Shown here in pieces: positions 24,401 through 40,103 of a stretch of DNA of 64,000 nt; position 1 is the stretch's first letter, and the number at the start of each line of letters is the position of its first letter. This DNA is from Tubulanus polymorphus (taxonomy: Eukaryota; Nemertea; Palaeonemertea; Tubulaniformes; Tubulanidae). A model generated the notes under the pieces. That model was not told the DNA's origin and searched no databases. It saw nothing but the letters and a program-made list of their open reading frames with translations. The stretch is taken from positions 7,552,485 through 7,616,484 of the forward strand of contig NC_134027.1 of assembly GCF_964204645.1 (NCBI RefSeq). Reading direction: 5' to 3'. Both the position numbers and the translations under genes were made by a program.

Positions 24401-24770
24401 CATGACCCCTACGAGCACTTCATTATATGCCGGTATATTAAGTGCCACAAACTGGACACTTTAAGGACTGGTTGAATGCGACTGGAGTCATCTATATCTG
24501 AAACTCACATAGATAATTGAGCAAGGCAGATCTAGCTCCCGGGCCATTTTCTGTAGAAAAATCACGGCACTTTCTGAAATGAGAAATCCATAGCTAATTA
24601 TCAGGTAAGAAATGTTTGCATCGGTGAATTGCTCAAATAGTCATAATTCAATTCATACCATAGTCAGGATTTGGATGAACCGTTTTACATCTTAAATATT
24701 CTCTGAAATTGGTGACTGCTTGGTCTTCAGCTTTATGTTTTTTAGAAACACCAGAATTGTCGGTCGGCAT
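21495..24770 (-). CDS. ACY1: Aminoacylase-1 (M20 zinc peptidase)
   Basis: The minus-strand exons start at 24770 ([19 protein letters not shown]) and end at 21495 ([10 protein letters not shown]). They carry the M20 metal-site motifs in order: a histidine-containing segment before [56 protein letters not shown], and at the C-terminus [19 protein letters not shown]. Aminoacylase-1 hydrolyses N-acyl-L-amino acids in the cytosol and works as a dimer; the GHGS histidine is known to reach into the partner's active site. One internal exon is duplicated (22019-22079 and 22143-22203). Because each copy is 61 bases, exactly one must be used to keep the frame. Confidence 0.93.
22019..22079 (-). other. 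ACY1: ACY1 alternative exon 2 (ATDSRYIRQ)
   Basis: This 61-base exon encodes [20 protein letters not shown]. It matches the human segment PAATDNRYIR and so looks like the canonical version. It shares length and phase with the copy 63 bases upstream in the transcript. Confidence 0.85.
22143..22203 (-). other. ACY1: ACY1 alternative exon 1 (ATDSQFLRE)
   Basis: This 61-base exon encodes [20 protein letters not shown] with proper AG and GT borders. Compared with its partner, the Arg of ATDSR is Gln and Tyr-Ile is Phe-Leu; the second Arg is kept. Using both copies, or neither, shifts the reading frame. Confidence 0.85.
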
Positions 24771-24905
24771 ACTGCGTTTTTTCGATGACTTTCGATTATT
24801 CAGTAATTGGAACTGGTTTTATCTAGATAGAAAGATGTTAATTAATCTTATAATGTCTGAGGTGAAAATCCCCCACGGCCACATCAGATCAATATGAAGG
24901 CCTAC

Positions 24906-25370
24906 TAATGTCTATTTCAACCTGACTTGAGAGCATTCCGGGTGGCCTAGCTCGCTCATTTTAGGTAATGGTCTGATAAAGGTCTACATAGGACCAGAAA
25001 GGACAGGCAGTCGACCTTTAACATTGTTTTTTAATCCTCATTAAACTTTATTGAAGGATATCCAGTGAAGTTTGGTCAACTGAAGTTTGGTGTGTAGGCA
25101 TGGAAACATATTGTTTTAACCTTTTAAATCAAGGAGTCACTTCTCTTCATTTAACCCCTTTCAGTGAACACTTTTTGCCTTTGGATATCCTTCAATAGCA
25201 ATACAGTTTACACAGTTACACAATATTGACAATGGATTAAAAATGATGATTTAGGTCTACTGCCAGTCCTTTCTGGTCCTACTAAGATCTTTATCATCAG
25301 GTGTGTACTACCAAAAATGAGCGAGCTAGGCCACTCGGAATGCTCTCAAGTCAGGTTGAAATAGACATTA
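24906..25370. mobile_element. Long foldback MITE with TA ends
   Basis: The left arm (24906-25020) and right arm (25255-25370) are near-perfect inverted repeats; both read TAATGTCTATTTCAACCTGA and continue through GGCCTAGCTCGCTCATTT. Complementarity continues inward (ATTGAAGGATATCCA against TGGATATCCTTCAAT), so almost the whole 465 bases can fold back. Both ends carry TA, consistent with a mariner-type target duplication. There is no coding capacity. It sits between ACY1 and the carboxypeptidase gene. Confidence 0.75.
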
Positions 25371-26090
25371 CTCTACTACACATACAACTACTAGACTACA
25401 ACATGTCAACAGATACCACCCAGCAGGAGCCAAGCCCCAAACGCATATGTTAGCAAAATGCAACAACCCACTCTTAGAAGGATTTTATGGCTTGGCACAG
25501 AAGGGGTAATATAACACACAGTAAGTAAATTATCAATAATCAAGGTCCCAATATCCGATGAATTTTTGAACCCGGAAATAATGGATCAACGACCTTGAAA
25601 GTGAATATTGTACTATTTATCGCCAATAACTGGTCTCGCACTTTTGCTAAATTTACTCACTTCCCTGCGCATGCATCGCGTGACATTTCCATTATCTTGT
25701 CTGAATCTGTGGTTCGTGTTCCGTTTTTTGCCTTTTGAAAAATCAAATGGATCTACCATAGTTTACCGTATACATCGTTTGAGGATTCGGTGAAATCGGG
25801 TTCATAGACCTGGGCCGGCGCGGCCGGCATAGGCCCTGCGCCCGCACCACCGGGTGAATCACACTGTGCTGATTGATAACAAAACCCTGTTTTTCCTCAA
25901 TAACTCAATGAAAGGGCAAATGCGAATTGTTCCCGACCCTGACAAATCCATGACCACCACAGGCCACACTCGCTCCGGCGTCCTAAACGGTCTTCTTACG
26001 AAAAAATTGGTGAACTCTAAGTAAAGTATTTCAGATTTATTGCAAAATGTATTCGATTGTATTTTTTCAAAAACCCAGTGTGCACAGTGG

Positions 26091-28817
26091 TCAAGCGTTT
26101 CCTCTTGACAACGATATTTTACGCATCTCGAGCACCATAGCATTGACTGCTGCGAATATTTCTTCTCCTGAAGGTTTTATATGATCTGGGCTAATGAGAA
26201 ACCCGGACCCCATGAAGTTTCTGCTGGGACGAAGCTCCAAACCAAACGCATATTTCACGCCATTCGCTTTCAACCAGTCCATTTTCGTCCCAGACGCAGG
26301 ATCTAAAAGAATTCGTTGAATAATTATCTACACGTATTTTTACTTTGAAGTCAACTCCACAGTATCAACTTACAGATTATTTCCGGTGGGCTCCCAGCTT
26401 TCCAATGGTGACCGCTTGACTCAAATATTGCATTTGTTGCCGCTAATGAAACTTGCATCTGTTTATCAGAATTCAGAAAATAAATCTTCTGTGTAATAGA
26501 TTAGTTCAGATATTATTTCGCATTTTTATCAATACCAAATTTCATTTACATAAAATCTTACCAGATCTGCTCTATCAGCTGGATGTGTAAGTTCAGACGA
26601 CCATGGTATCATCCATAGTTCAGAGTAGGCATGCATAGACACTACGGCTTTTAGTCGTCCGTTTTTCAGTAGTTTCAGCATTATGTCTCGTACGTTCTGA
26701 GTTTCTGGCTCGGAAAATGCAGCAGGACCACCGTAATCATCAAAACACTGACCCGGGTTGGTCTCTGAAATGGACATCACCGCAAACATCATTTCATGCA
26801 CTTCATACGTGTATTTTTTCCTTAGAGGCCGCATTGGAATTTTCCTTGGATTGTATAATGATTCACTAATTAATCGAAAAATGAGTCCACTACCCCTGAT
26901 AACTAACCATTCCACCTGTAATCCCAATTTCTATTCAGATCTACACCGTGAAAAAAACAATCATCATCGCCTTCCTCCAACAGGTCTGGGTTAACCGGTC
27001 TTTTATTTTTCCTCCACATACGACTCTTGTAAAAAAAAACCAATGAATTTGAGCAACAATTTCCCAAGAAAAAATCCTTCTTTCGAATCAGCACCAATAT
27101 TATGATCTGCGTTGAATGGATATACCGGTATGATATGTTACCTCTCCACCTTTGAACGTCATTTCATAACCATCGGGATTTTCAACGGGAAGGATATACC
27201 AGTCATACATTTCTAATAGGTATCTAGACTTCCCTGTCCAGTAACCTTCGGTTAACTAAAACCCAAGATGTTGAAAAAATTACCGGGTGTTTTTCATACA
27301 ACGGTAAATTCGTAGTTTGATATACATGTATGCCAACCTTATGAATGAGATACAAAGCTGTTGCCGGAGCCAACCATTCCCGACTATGAATTCCCGCATC
27401 TATGAATATTATAGGCTTTGGTTTTGCAGACTTTAGACCCAGCTAGAAGACGCAAAAGCAAATGTTGTAAACATTTACTAAAATGTAATAAAATCAATTT
27501 TCATCAAATCTTAAAAAAGAGCTACGGTATTGAAAATGCGTTAACCTTGAAAACGATCATATCCCTCCCTTCTCGTGTCTTTCCGATATTCACTATTGTT
27601 GCAATATTCCACCACCTCCTCTGCATTTTTCTGAGCCATAGTACGATCTGAAGTAAGTTAACATACGTAACAAACATCGTTGTTTTGGGGTCTCGGTAAA
27701 TGAACTTGAAAATGTGCTTCATGGCAGAATGGGACATGTGAAATGAAAGCGATGTTATATCGAATAGCTATCATCACTATCCTTACCTCGCCGTATGTTG
27801 CATAATACGACAAAATGTAGTCTAAAGTTGGTCTGCTGAAAGTATGCTGTCTGGTAGATTTCAATTTTTCTTTTTTGTTCAGGTAATTCTCTTTCAACAC
27901 GGCTCTGTCAAATAAAAATATGTGTGTGTGAACTAAGGAGAAACAATTCGTTGAGAATACACCATCATCGCCCGGTGATGGAATCTAGTGAGACAGGGAA
28001 AACGTCGTGTCTTATGATTCTGATTTCAACACACTAAACTGTTAACATAGTGGATTGTATATATGATTCTTATTCAAAGACGGTTTCAGTTTTAGTTCCT
28101 TATATATAGACTTTCAATACGTTTTCAACTTAAACATCGGATTCGATCTATCAAATAGAAATACCTCGTACCTTAGAATATCTGTTCGAAACCATCACGT
28201 TGTTTATATTTATCTTACCTGCCAAGAGTTTTTTCTACTTCAGAAAATTCAATATTTCCTCTTTCCAATATGCTGATGACTTCATCCTTGGAGCTAGTAG
28301 GTATTACCGCTTCAGTTGGGACGTGTAAATTCGGTTCGAACCAAAAAACAACCTAGATTTTATCAACGGTACAGTAATTACGAGTTATTATTTTAGCGTT
28401 TTGCTGAGTGAATAATGGTGTAGTATTAAAAGCTGTAGAGATCAATTTATCTAAATTTGAAGCACTTTTTCGTGTTCATATAAGTTATACAATTGATACA
28501 ATAAATCTTAGAATATATCTATATAAATGAAAGGCCAGCGAAAAAAAGGATACTTACATTTTTACTTTTCAATCCTTTCACTATTGATAATTCAATGTCA
28601 GAAGTCGGAGAAATTCGAAATATGCTATCCCTAAATAGATCATATAGTCAACTACAGCGTTTCCTTTTATATATCGAATAAAGTAAATCGGTAACGCGGC
28701 CTATTTCCTTACTGACTTACTCACACATTTATAAAACGCTTATGTTATTTACCTGGTTAGGTCTTCACATGCTCCTAAAGCGAGTACACAGAACAGGATA
28801 AAGAAGACCGCCATCAT
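26091..28817 (-). CDS. Secreted M14 procarboxypeptidase (CPA/CPB family)
   Basis: The start [17 protein letters not shown] is a signal peptide (28753-28817). Exons to about 27790 encode the activation propeptide ([23 protein letters not shown]), and STRQHTF offers a basic activation site. The metallocarboxypeptidase domain has the zinc ligands in [13 protein letters not shown] and [13 protein letters not shown], the substrate motif [10 protein letters not shown], and the catalytic Glu in FGLELRPSR. The exon 26091-26304 begins [10 protein letters not shown]. The residue aligning with position 255, which sets specificity (Ile in CPA, Asp in CPB), is Met, so I infer preference for hydrophobic C-terminal residues. 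The protein ends SLSRGNA at 26091. It is probably a digestive or extracellular enzyme. Confidence 0.87.
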
Positions 28818-31380
<2,563 letters not shown>

Positions 31381-34300
31381 ATGGAAATACGAGTAGAAAT
31401 GGAGAATGGTGTATCCGATCAAAACGCCAACATCCAGAATTCAACATCTTCATCAACTGCTAACGGGAGTAAATGGCATACGTCCGACTCGGTTGATGTC
31501 GCAAATCGCGCCGGATCGTTTGCACAGCCGGAATTAAAAAAGGACGTTGTAGATGTGCAAACCTGGTTAAAGGCTAGTGTTGATCACGGATTTATAAGGA
31601 TATATCCACCGGAAGCCTCATCGCGCCATTCCGAGTTGATCCCTTGCGGCCTAGAAACTACTGCACATAAAATCTGTCTTCAAATTGGCAAACCACCGAA
31701 TTCCCTTCACGTACAGTTTCACGGTGACGTCATACGACGACTGGACCCCGAGGAGTGCCCTCTAGCGATGCAAAGCGGATATCTAGAAAGTATCGGGTAT
31801 ACAGACACTTGCCGAATACAGGAAGAGGGTCCTAAAGAGGAATTACGCTATCTAGTTAAATTCTATTCGGGTAAGTGCTTTCTCCTTTATGATTAATGCG
31901 AAAATCATTTGCATTATGTACATATTTTAGTTATTTTTCAACGGTTTTAATTTCTTTATTTACCGGTAACTATATGTATTACACGTATATCACGTGTATA
32001 TATTTCAATCCATTCGGCATGGGGTTTGTACCCTAAAATACTATTTAGAATAGTTTTTTACATTGTCACAATCGTTGCGGGTAAAGCCATTGATTTGACT
32101 GGGTATAGAATTTTCGAAATATTTCAGTACTTACTGTAATGCCTAAAATACAATACCTTTTCTAGATAAGTACACGAATGCACGAGACTTTTATATGTCC
32201 CCCTTGAAATGGCTCTTGAGGACAAGCACACATTTGCGTATTCCAAATTGTAGTTGTTAGAAATCTACATCATAACAAAGACATTTTTTAATCGTACAAA
32301 ATGGTTTGCCTTTGGGGCCGGCTTTCTGAACAATTTTCCCCAACGAGGCGTTTTCTAGTTGTCTTGTAAGATGATCAATGAAAATTCTTCCTCGCTTTTT
32401 GCATATTGTTGTCTAATTCTAGTTCTTTCAAATCTCTTTTGAACACAGGCAAAATTTCCGATTATAGCACATATTCCAGACATCATCTATCCGGACTCTT
32501 ACATGTTCGGCAAGGGAAAATGTTAAAGCAATGGACTCAAAGATTCTGTGCAATATCGGGCACTAGATTATTGATATATAGAGGTAAAAATTGCCTATTT
32601 TCTACCATAAAAGATATGTGATCAACTTATTGAGTATGGATCTTTTATATTTGAAGATAAAACAAAAAACTACAAACCAACAATTATCCAACTCGCAAAA
32701 GGTTCGATTGAAACGGTAGAGATGAAGGGTCATCCTCTTTGCCTGAAGTTAACACCATCTGTTCAAGGAGAACGGTCTATTTATCTGTCGATAGGAAGTG
32801 AATCTGAATTCACAAAATGGTTGAAGAAGTGCAAAAAGGTGAGTAAAGAAAAGGTACGTATCTAACAATACTAACGCCAGGGATCGGTTAACTGTAGGTT
32901 ACATGATACAGTCCGTTCCATAAGACACCAGCAATTAATCTGCTAACAAAAATTAATTCATAATATTCAATCTCCATTTTGAGACGGATAATGATTGTTT
33001 TATGTTTGTAATGAATTGGTTTATCTACATTTTCAGGCAACTGCCAAACTTCCAACGCATGCAGATCTGTCAAACTGTCACCTAGAGGCGATTCCAGATA
33101 CTGTCTTTATGAATACGGACTTGCAAGTCTTGAATCTGCGTCATAACGTGTTACGAGAGCGCCCCCTGGACGATGACGCCTACACTATAGGATGGATAGA
33201 AGACATCACAAGGTATTTCATCTGCTAATGAGATATTTTTTGCAGCCGAAATGTCAATGTTCAAGGAATAGAGAGTAAATAGCAAAATTACGAATTTTCC
33301 AAAATTCGAGATTTCTAACCGAAATGGACATCTATCTTTTATTCAGGTTTCAGCGATTGAATATTTTGAATTTAGCGGACAATGACCTTGGACATTTCCC
33401 GAAAACATTGTGCGAGATGAAATCATTGACCGAACTCAATCTTTCTGGAAATCAGATTGATGAGATTCCAGCTGAAATAAAAGATCTCACAAAGTAGGAC
33501 CAAAAACAACCTACTCCGAACCATAAGATTTGAGATCTTCTGTTCAAAAGAACTGTATTCTTTTTTTCCAGCATGCAGTTGTTACATTTGCATAAAAACA
33601 GAATATCAGATTTACCAGAATCCATGGTCTGCTTGAATAAGCTAGTCACATTAGTTTTAGCGTTCAACCTGTTCTCCGACATACCAGACACGCTGCTTCG
33701 TCTAGTGGAGTCCTCGGTTTGCAAGGTAAAATATGGCGACAATGTTAGGAATCAGCATTTGAGAATTGAAAAGCCCATGGACGTATAACCGAGAGTATTT
33801 TCATAGTTTATTCGTCCGTGATAAGCCATTATGACATTCCTCTTTTTTTCAGATGGAAACGGTCATTATCTCTGGAAATAAAATCAGTCAACTTCCGCCA
33901 CGAGTCGTAAACAGAATGTCAAATCTGAAGAAAGCCGATTTTCGATTGAATCATTTGACCTTGTCAATGACAGAATCAATCAAGTTCACTTGTTTCGAAA
34001 ATCTAACGCATTTAGATGTAAGAGATAACCAGGTACGCGGGGATACACTAAAACCATTCAAGAATAAAGTATCATAAGCTGTAGTTTAACGAAATAAGAC
34101 GAGTTGATTTATTCCATTAATTCTAGGTTGGTGAATTATTGGACCTGCGGTTGTTGAAAGCTCTTGAATATTTGAATTGCGAAAGAAATCAAATAAATAA
34201 CTTACAACTAAATGGAACACAGCTCAAGTATATATATGCAGCGCATAACGGTGCGTATCGAAAATAAGTGAGAAAACTGCTTTATTTTCTGGACAATATT

Positions 34301-37300
34301 TTGTCCCACGATGGTCCAAATATGTATATCCTCTTTCTGTTTTACTTATCGTTCAGATATACAGCATTTATCAGTCAGTCCGAAACCAGAGTGGTTAGCG
34401 GTCATGAATGTATCTTAGTAAGTCATGTCTCTTCAGCAATATTCATGTAACCTAGTAATTTGGGCTAAAAATGATACCTTGTTTCTCCTAATCGACCGGG
34501 TCATGTAAAATTTGTAATCAGTTCATTTATATAGCTGCCGGGCCAGTTAAGGTTAGCTTGGTCGTGATTTAAAAAAATTGTTTTGTAAAGGATACAGGCG
34601 GCCGGCCGGCTTAACTTGTAAGCTTAGCAGAAGAGAAACAAGGAATCGATATTTTAGCCTTGGTTCCTCATTTTCCCATTTCTGAAACTTTAAGAACACC
34701 GTTTGTTGAAATTTCAGTAACAGGATACAATTCCTACCAGAAGCACTTGCCACTTGTTTCTTCCTACAAAGGTTATACGCTAGTCACAACGCTCTCAAAG
34801 CGCTACCCGAAAGGTAAAGATATTTCTACAATTCCATGAGTTTACCTGGTATTATCGTTGTGCATACGGAGATTCGAAATTGATAAACGGAATATGTTCA
34901 AACTAATCAATATTTCTCGTTCTTTCTTAGAATTTTATGCGACGCCAAACAACTTCGAAGCATCCACGTAAATCATAATAACATAAGTCAACTTCCACTC
35001 GAACTCGAAGATTTCAAACTCGAAGAATTTCTTATACAACACAACAGGCTTGCAAATGTTCCAGCAAATTTCTTCAAACACGCCATAAGGTTAATTGTGA
35101 TTGAACCTTTTTAAATATCTGGATTTAAGTTTGTATAATTGTTTATTCTGTTACTCCAGATTAAAAATCTTCAACGCAAGCAAAAATCGGCTCGTTCATT
35201 TGCCTTCGCTGAACCCAACCACTGATTTGAACAAAATACAAGAACTTTATTTGTCTCACAATTATCTACAAGATGACGTCATGCGTGTAGTTTGCGGATT
35301 CAATCGTCTCAAAATATTGTACATCGCCTACAACCAGATTTATACTATACGAGACAGGTAATAGTTGAAACTCGATGAAAGTCGAGAACCAGTTCACTCA
35401 TACTAATAAACCTACTGGTACTGAAGATGAAAATCCATAACTCAAAATGATTACCATACATTCCAGTGATATATGTAGATTGGAAATGTTATTGGAATTG
35501 AATGTGTCAGGGAACCGACTAAAAGCCTTGCCTATGTCATTGCTCCAGCTACCAGCACTGGAAATATTGAGAGCGCACTCAAACCAATTATTAGAATTAC
35601 CAGACTTTTCTAAATCTTCTTCTCTAAAGGTAAATAAACGATGTACCTGTAGAAATTAGAGTTCGACACATTTCTCTCGAGTCATTCCGACGTTACAATA
35701 ATATATCACTTATTCAGGTGCTGGATGTGGCTAGTAATAAGTTTTTGAACGTCTCAGTTCCAAATCTGATGGATTCTCAGATTAGTCTTCTTGATATGTC
35801 ATGCAATGAACAGCTAAGTGTCAGCGTCGACGAGCTTCAGAGTTTACAGTAAGTAATTATGCAAGCGGCTCCATGCATCTGATTATAACTTTAAATCATA
35901 TCGATAAGTAATATCAAGAAAGAAAAATTTGGACCACTGATAATCTTCTTAGGAACAAGAAGTCGGTTACATTCGTGGATTTGACTGGCCAGAATAGACA
36001 ACTTCCTGGTGCAAATCCTTCCAAGCACGAGGTTGTTGATAGCATACTACCCTGGCAAGTGGGACTTGCTGAAACAAGTGGAACGAGAAACAAGTAAGCA
36101 GAAAAAGGTAGTGAGAAAATAATGCAGTAAATTCTGTGATAAAAATGTGGTTTATTTTCTGTTGACAACAGGTTATGCGTTGGTGTAATTAAAAAGCTAT
36201 GTTACAAGAAAGATGAAGCACTATTTGCAATGTTTGACGGTGGGCAAAACGATTTTATTCCGACTATACTTCAGAAGTCGTTCACGCGGCTGCTCGAAAG
36301 AGAAATAAAACATCCACTAACTAAAGACAAATATCTCAAATACACAATGCTTAGCGCTCATAGGTATGTGTACTATATAAACCGCCCATAAACATATTGC
36401 AGAATGATATTGATTGGATTTGTTTGAACCCGAATTACCATCTTTCAAACCTTAAATTGAAAGTGATCATGTCATTACCTTTTTTCCATTTATCTTAAGG
36501 CGATTACGATCCGCCGGCCATGGCCTGGGTGCATCTGCTACAGTGATCCATTTAGTAAAATCCGACTCGGCAAACGACGTTTACACTCTGAATCTGGCCA
36601 ATATCGGAGATACTGAAGCTGTCTTATGTCGAGGTCGGGAGGTTCTGCTTCTAACTCGTCCATTTACCGTCAGTAAAGATTACCAGGATAAAGAGCGTGT
36701 CTGCAACACGGGAGGAATCGTTACTGAGGTAAACGTTACACTACCGATGAAGCAAAAAGGACGCGAGACCCTTCTTTTTGAAGAAGTGATCTAATAACAA
36801 CCTAATAATCTGAGATATTTGCCATTTTGCCCTTCATTTTCAGGACAATAAAGTAAACGGTAGCTCGGAAATGACCCGTATGCTCGGTTGCACGTATATG
36901 CATCCTCAACTAATTCCCGATCCACATCAATGCAGTATCGCTCTCACGTCTGATGATCAGTTCATTATCCTCGCAAACAGAAATCTCTGGCGTCAGTTGT
37001 CCTATCAGGAAGCTGTAGCAGAGATCGTTCATGTTAATCACCCGGTGCTAGCGGCGAAGAAACTACAGGATTTAGCGCAGAGTTACGGTTGTAAAGAGAA
37101 CATTAGCGTACTCGTCGTGCGTCTACATCTCGGAGGCCATGTGATAGGATGTGATGATAGTTCAGAGTGCGATAGTTTAGACGAGCGATTTGGTTTAGGT
37201 ACCGTTGTGGAAGAAGACCCTTCACAATCGGAGGAGGTATCTGTTTTATTGTTTACTTTTGAGTTCCTAAGTACTTATGAATAAATAGTTCGTCAATCAG

Positions 37301-38447
37301 CTGCATGACATGCCAACATAATTGTTACGGTATAAAAAAAACGAAAGTTGTTTTCCAAATTATTTTTTAGATAATTCAGCCATTGGTGAAACATTCACCG
37401 GCTCCAAATACAAAAATGAGGCGTTTCATCAAGAAGAACCGTGTGACCGAGTGGGAGAATGTTCTACAGCACCGTCTTTCCGAAGAAGTGAAAGAGCACG
37501 AGTTGCAGTCATCCGTGAATGAGTTGATGAGCAGCGGCAGTTCTGTGGCAAAGGATAGTGATTTCAGGACATCACTGGCGGAGTTGAGTAGTTCAGATTC
37601 TCCAGATAGTCTGAATTCACATGAAAGCGTTAGCCGCAACCGAGTCGGTACTTACGATTTACGCAACGAAACAGTTGCACCATCGCGAAACAAAGTTCTA
37701 TCGGATAGCGGTGACGAAGAGAGCGGTGACGAGTTAGAGAGGATCAGCGATCATAGTCCAGTAGCAGGTACTCCTCCAGAAATACGTGTATCTTCTCTAG
37801 TTAAAGGCGATGCTCGTTGTGATTCGATCGAGAATTTAGTGAGTCACCTTAAGTCAACCAGCCGAGCAGCAGCAGATGATAACAGGGAGATGGAGAAAGT
37901 GAATGATGATACAGATGGCGATTGTCATTACGAGTCACTTGATGAATTGGATATTGATGAATCAGTTTTTGAATATGATGTGATAAATTCGACGCTCAAA
38001 GAACATTCGAAACAGGAAGAAAAAATAGCTTCGGATGCTTCTGAGCCAATCTACGCAAAGGTCGATTTAAAAAAGAAAATGTCAAAGAAGGCAGCAATGG
38101 TAACAGCAGACGCCATGAAACAACAAGAGTTGGAGGAACAAGAAGTGATGATTGATATTTCAAGTGAGTCAGGAGATTCAGATGTAGATTCAGTGCGCAT
38201 GGGTTCACTGAAAGATCGAGGTCACGTTCATGCGAAAGTAAAAGCTTATTACCATTCGGACGATTCTGAGACATTGACGCCATCATCTTCAGCTAATTCA
38301 ATATCGAGTTCTAATAGTTCTAGGTCTAGTACAACGTTACCCTCATCAGTCGTTGAAAATATTCAACAACGACTTGATCAACCAGTTACAAACAACGTTA
38401 GGGTTATGTCTCGGGTTGCAAGCATTGATATCATTACTCACCTGTAA
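31381..38447 (+). CDS. PHLPP: PH domain and leucine-rich repeat protein phosphatase (PHLPP)
   Basis: About 18 exons give roughly 1,450 residues. Exon 31381-31870 encodes the N-terminal region. Exons 32449-32583 and 32657-32838 form the PH domain (HHLSGLLHVRQGKMLKQW, RFCAISGTRLLIY, FTKWLKKCKK). Exons from 33036 to about 35850 carry some twenty leucine-rich repeats (LNILNLADNDLGHFP, LTELNLSGNQIDEIP, LHLHKNRISDLPESM). A PP2C-type phosphatase domain follows (LCVGVIKKL, LFAMFDGGQN, GHGLGASATV, LANIGDTEAVLCRG, ALTSDDQFIILANR, LAQSYGCKENISVLVVRL; 35953-37236). The last exon (37371-38447) is a long Ser/Asp/Glu-rich tail ending THL, a class I PDZ ligand like the DTxL end of vertebrate PHLPPs. PHLPPs dephosphorylate the hydrophobic motif of AKT and PKC. 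I chose MEIRV at 31381; an in-frame ATG at 31339 is possible but sits before an AG that could be a splice acceptor. Confidence 0.93.
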
Positions 38448-39068
38448 GATTATTTACTTAGCTGGACTATTAACTTACACGATTCAGCAACAAACTTTCT
38501 ATTGATTGTATTTGATACGTTATATTGGGTGGATTAAGACCTTTCTTAAACAGTATTTTCAGTGATGTTCAAGTAAGTTTGAACATTACATAGATAATTG
38601 ATTTATATGATATATTTACCTGAATGAAATTGTTGATTCATCATAAAAAAGGATACGTAGTTGTTGAACACTTTATATAATACATTATCATGAATGAATA
38701 CGAAATACGAAATATTTGAAAACTGTGTTTTGTCTTTTTATTGTTATGAAAAACTATTCAATTCTTGAAATCGCAATTATTTCTGCTTTAAGAGATATTT
38801 CAGATTTCAAACTGACGATAAAGAAACCTCTATTCTGTTACAAATTTCACTACACATAGCATTTTATGCATTACCCAGGGCACTCAAAACTGCTTTTAGC
38901 TTTTAGCGTTTTATATCATGAACTCTTAACAACCCATGCTGATTCGGTTAATGTTTTGGAAATGCAAATATAGCGATTCGCCAATCAATGAACGAGGATC
39001 GTCTTCATTTAAGAAGACTTTAACAGTTATTACTCGACTTTCTGAAAACCATTAAAACATTTGGTATC
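38448..39068. other. PHLPP 3' flank and GPCR copy 1 upstream region
   Basis: AT-rich, no exon recognised. It presumably contains PHLPP 3' UTR and the promoter of the first tandem GPCR gene. Confidence 0.4.
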
Positions 39069-40103
39069 ATGGAAAATGATACGATGTCAGATGAAGACCA
39101 ATGCGGATCTTTGCCTCCGGAACGATGGGATTACAGATTTAGTGTGCTGATGTATCTATGCGTGTATGGACCGATGTCTTTTATTGGTATAGTGTTGAAC
39201 ATCCTTACTATCATTGTTCTCGGTCGGATGCAGAGTATTGCTTTACATCCAGTGAAGATCTTAGCCGTATTTGATATGTTATTTTCGGTGACAGTTTTTG
39301 TTATGTATCCGATGAGGACGCTGTATATTTACTCGCGATTAGGCGATTTAGTTTTTCGTTTTGACGACTGGTGGTTCGGTGCATGGTTTATCATCTTTGC
39401 AAGGCCACTTTTCTTCACGTTTCAAATGTCCAGGAACTGGGCTGTTCCGCAGGTCAGTTTAGGCCGACTCCTTGTCATTCTCTTTCCATTGAAATCTAAA
39501 CTATTTTCAAATGTTAGAGTCTATAATATTTCGAGTGTTGTTATAACCATTATAAGCGGAATTTCATTTTGGGCATTTTATGTGCCATTAGGCAGTCCAG
39601 TAATATGGGTGCACGCTAGATGTTTTCTGAATATTGGACAAAGCGCACTTTCATTGCCAAGATTTCCAAAGATTGAATTTTATAATCAATCATTTTTCTA
39701 TGGAACTCTATTTCTGCCGACAGCATTTTTGATTATTATAAATATATCGATAATGATATCATTATTTGTGGCCAGTTCAGCTAGACATAAAATGAGTTCC
39801 GACGCATTCAGCAAAACTATGAACCAGGAGAAAAGAATTTTGAGGATGGTTACTGTAATGGTGGTTGTATTTCTGTTTTGTGAAGTTCCCGGATGTATAG
39901 ACAGACTCGGGTCTATTGTAAAAAAGAATGTATTTATTGGTTTCACTCACGATCAACTAATGATCATGAGAAAAGCATTTTTAGCTTTGACAATTCTAAA
40001 TTCCACATTAAACTTTTTCATATATTGTTCCACGAATCGCAATTTCAAAAATGTCACTATTGATATTTTATATATATTTTTGTCATTTGCACAAAAGAAG
40101 TAA
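39069..40103 (+). CDS. Orphan rhodopsin-class GPCR, tandem copy 1
   Basis: A single-exon gene of 344 residues with seven hydrophobic segments. Landmarks: GIVLNILTIIVLGRM in TM1, LAVFDMLFS in TM2, MSRNWAVPQVSLGRLLVILF at TM3, where the usual E/DRY is replaced by LGRL, RILRMVTVMVVVFLFCEVPG in TM6, and LNFFIYC in TM7 in place of NPxxY. The SRNW...FPLK pattern recalls the FMRFamide-receptor-like and orphan receptors expanded in spiralians, so a peptide or chemosensory ligand is plausible but not shown. The two following copies share most of this sequence. The missing DRY suggests altered G-protein coupling. Confidence 0.8.
   Translation: MENDTMSDEDQCGSLPPERWDYRFSVLMYLCVYGPMSFIGIVLNILTIIVLGRMQSIALHPVKILAVFDMLFSVTVFVMYPMRTLYIYSRLGDLVFRFDDWWFGAWFIIFARPLFFTFQMSRNWAVPQVSLGRLLVILFPLKSKLFSNVRVYNISSVVITIISGISFWAFYVPLGSPVIWVHARCFLNIGQSALSLPRFPKIEFYNQSFFYGTLFLPTAFLIIINISIMISLFVASSARHKMSSDAFSKTMNQEKRILRMVTVMVVVFLFCEVPGCIDRLGSIVKKNVFIGFTHDQLMIMRKAFLALTILNSTLNFFIYCSTNRNFKNVTIDILYIFLSFAQKK

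Noticed and set aside
37376-38286. Minus-strand open frames over the PHLPP tail
   Set aside because: They are antisense shadows of the long Ser/Glu-rich last exon of PHLPP.
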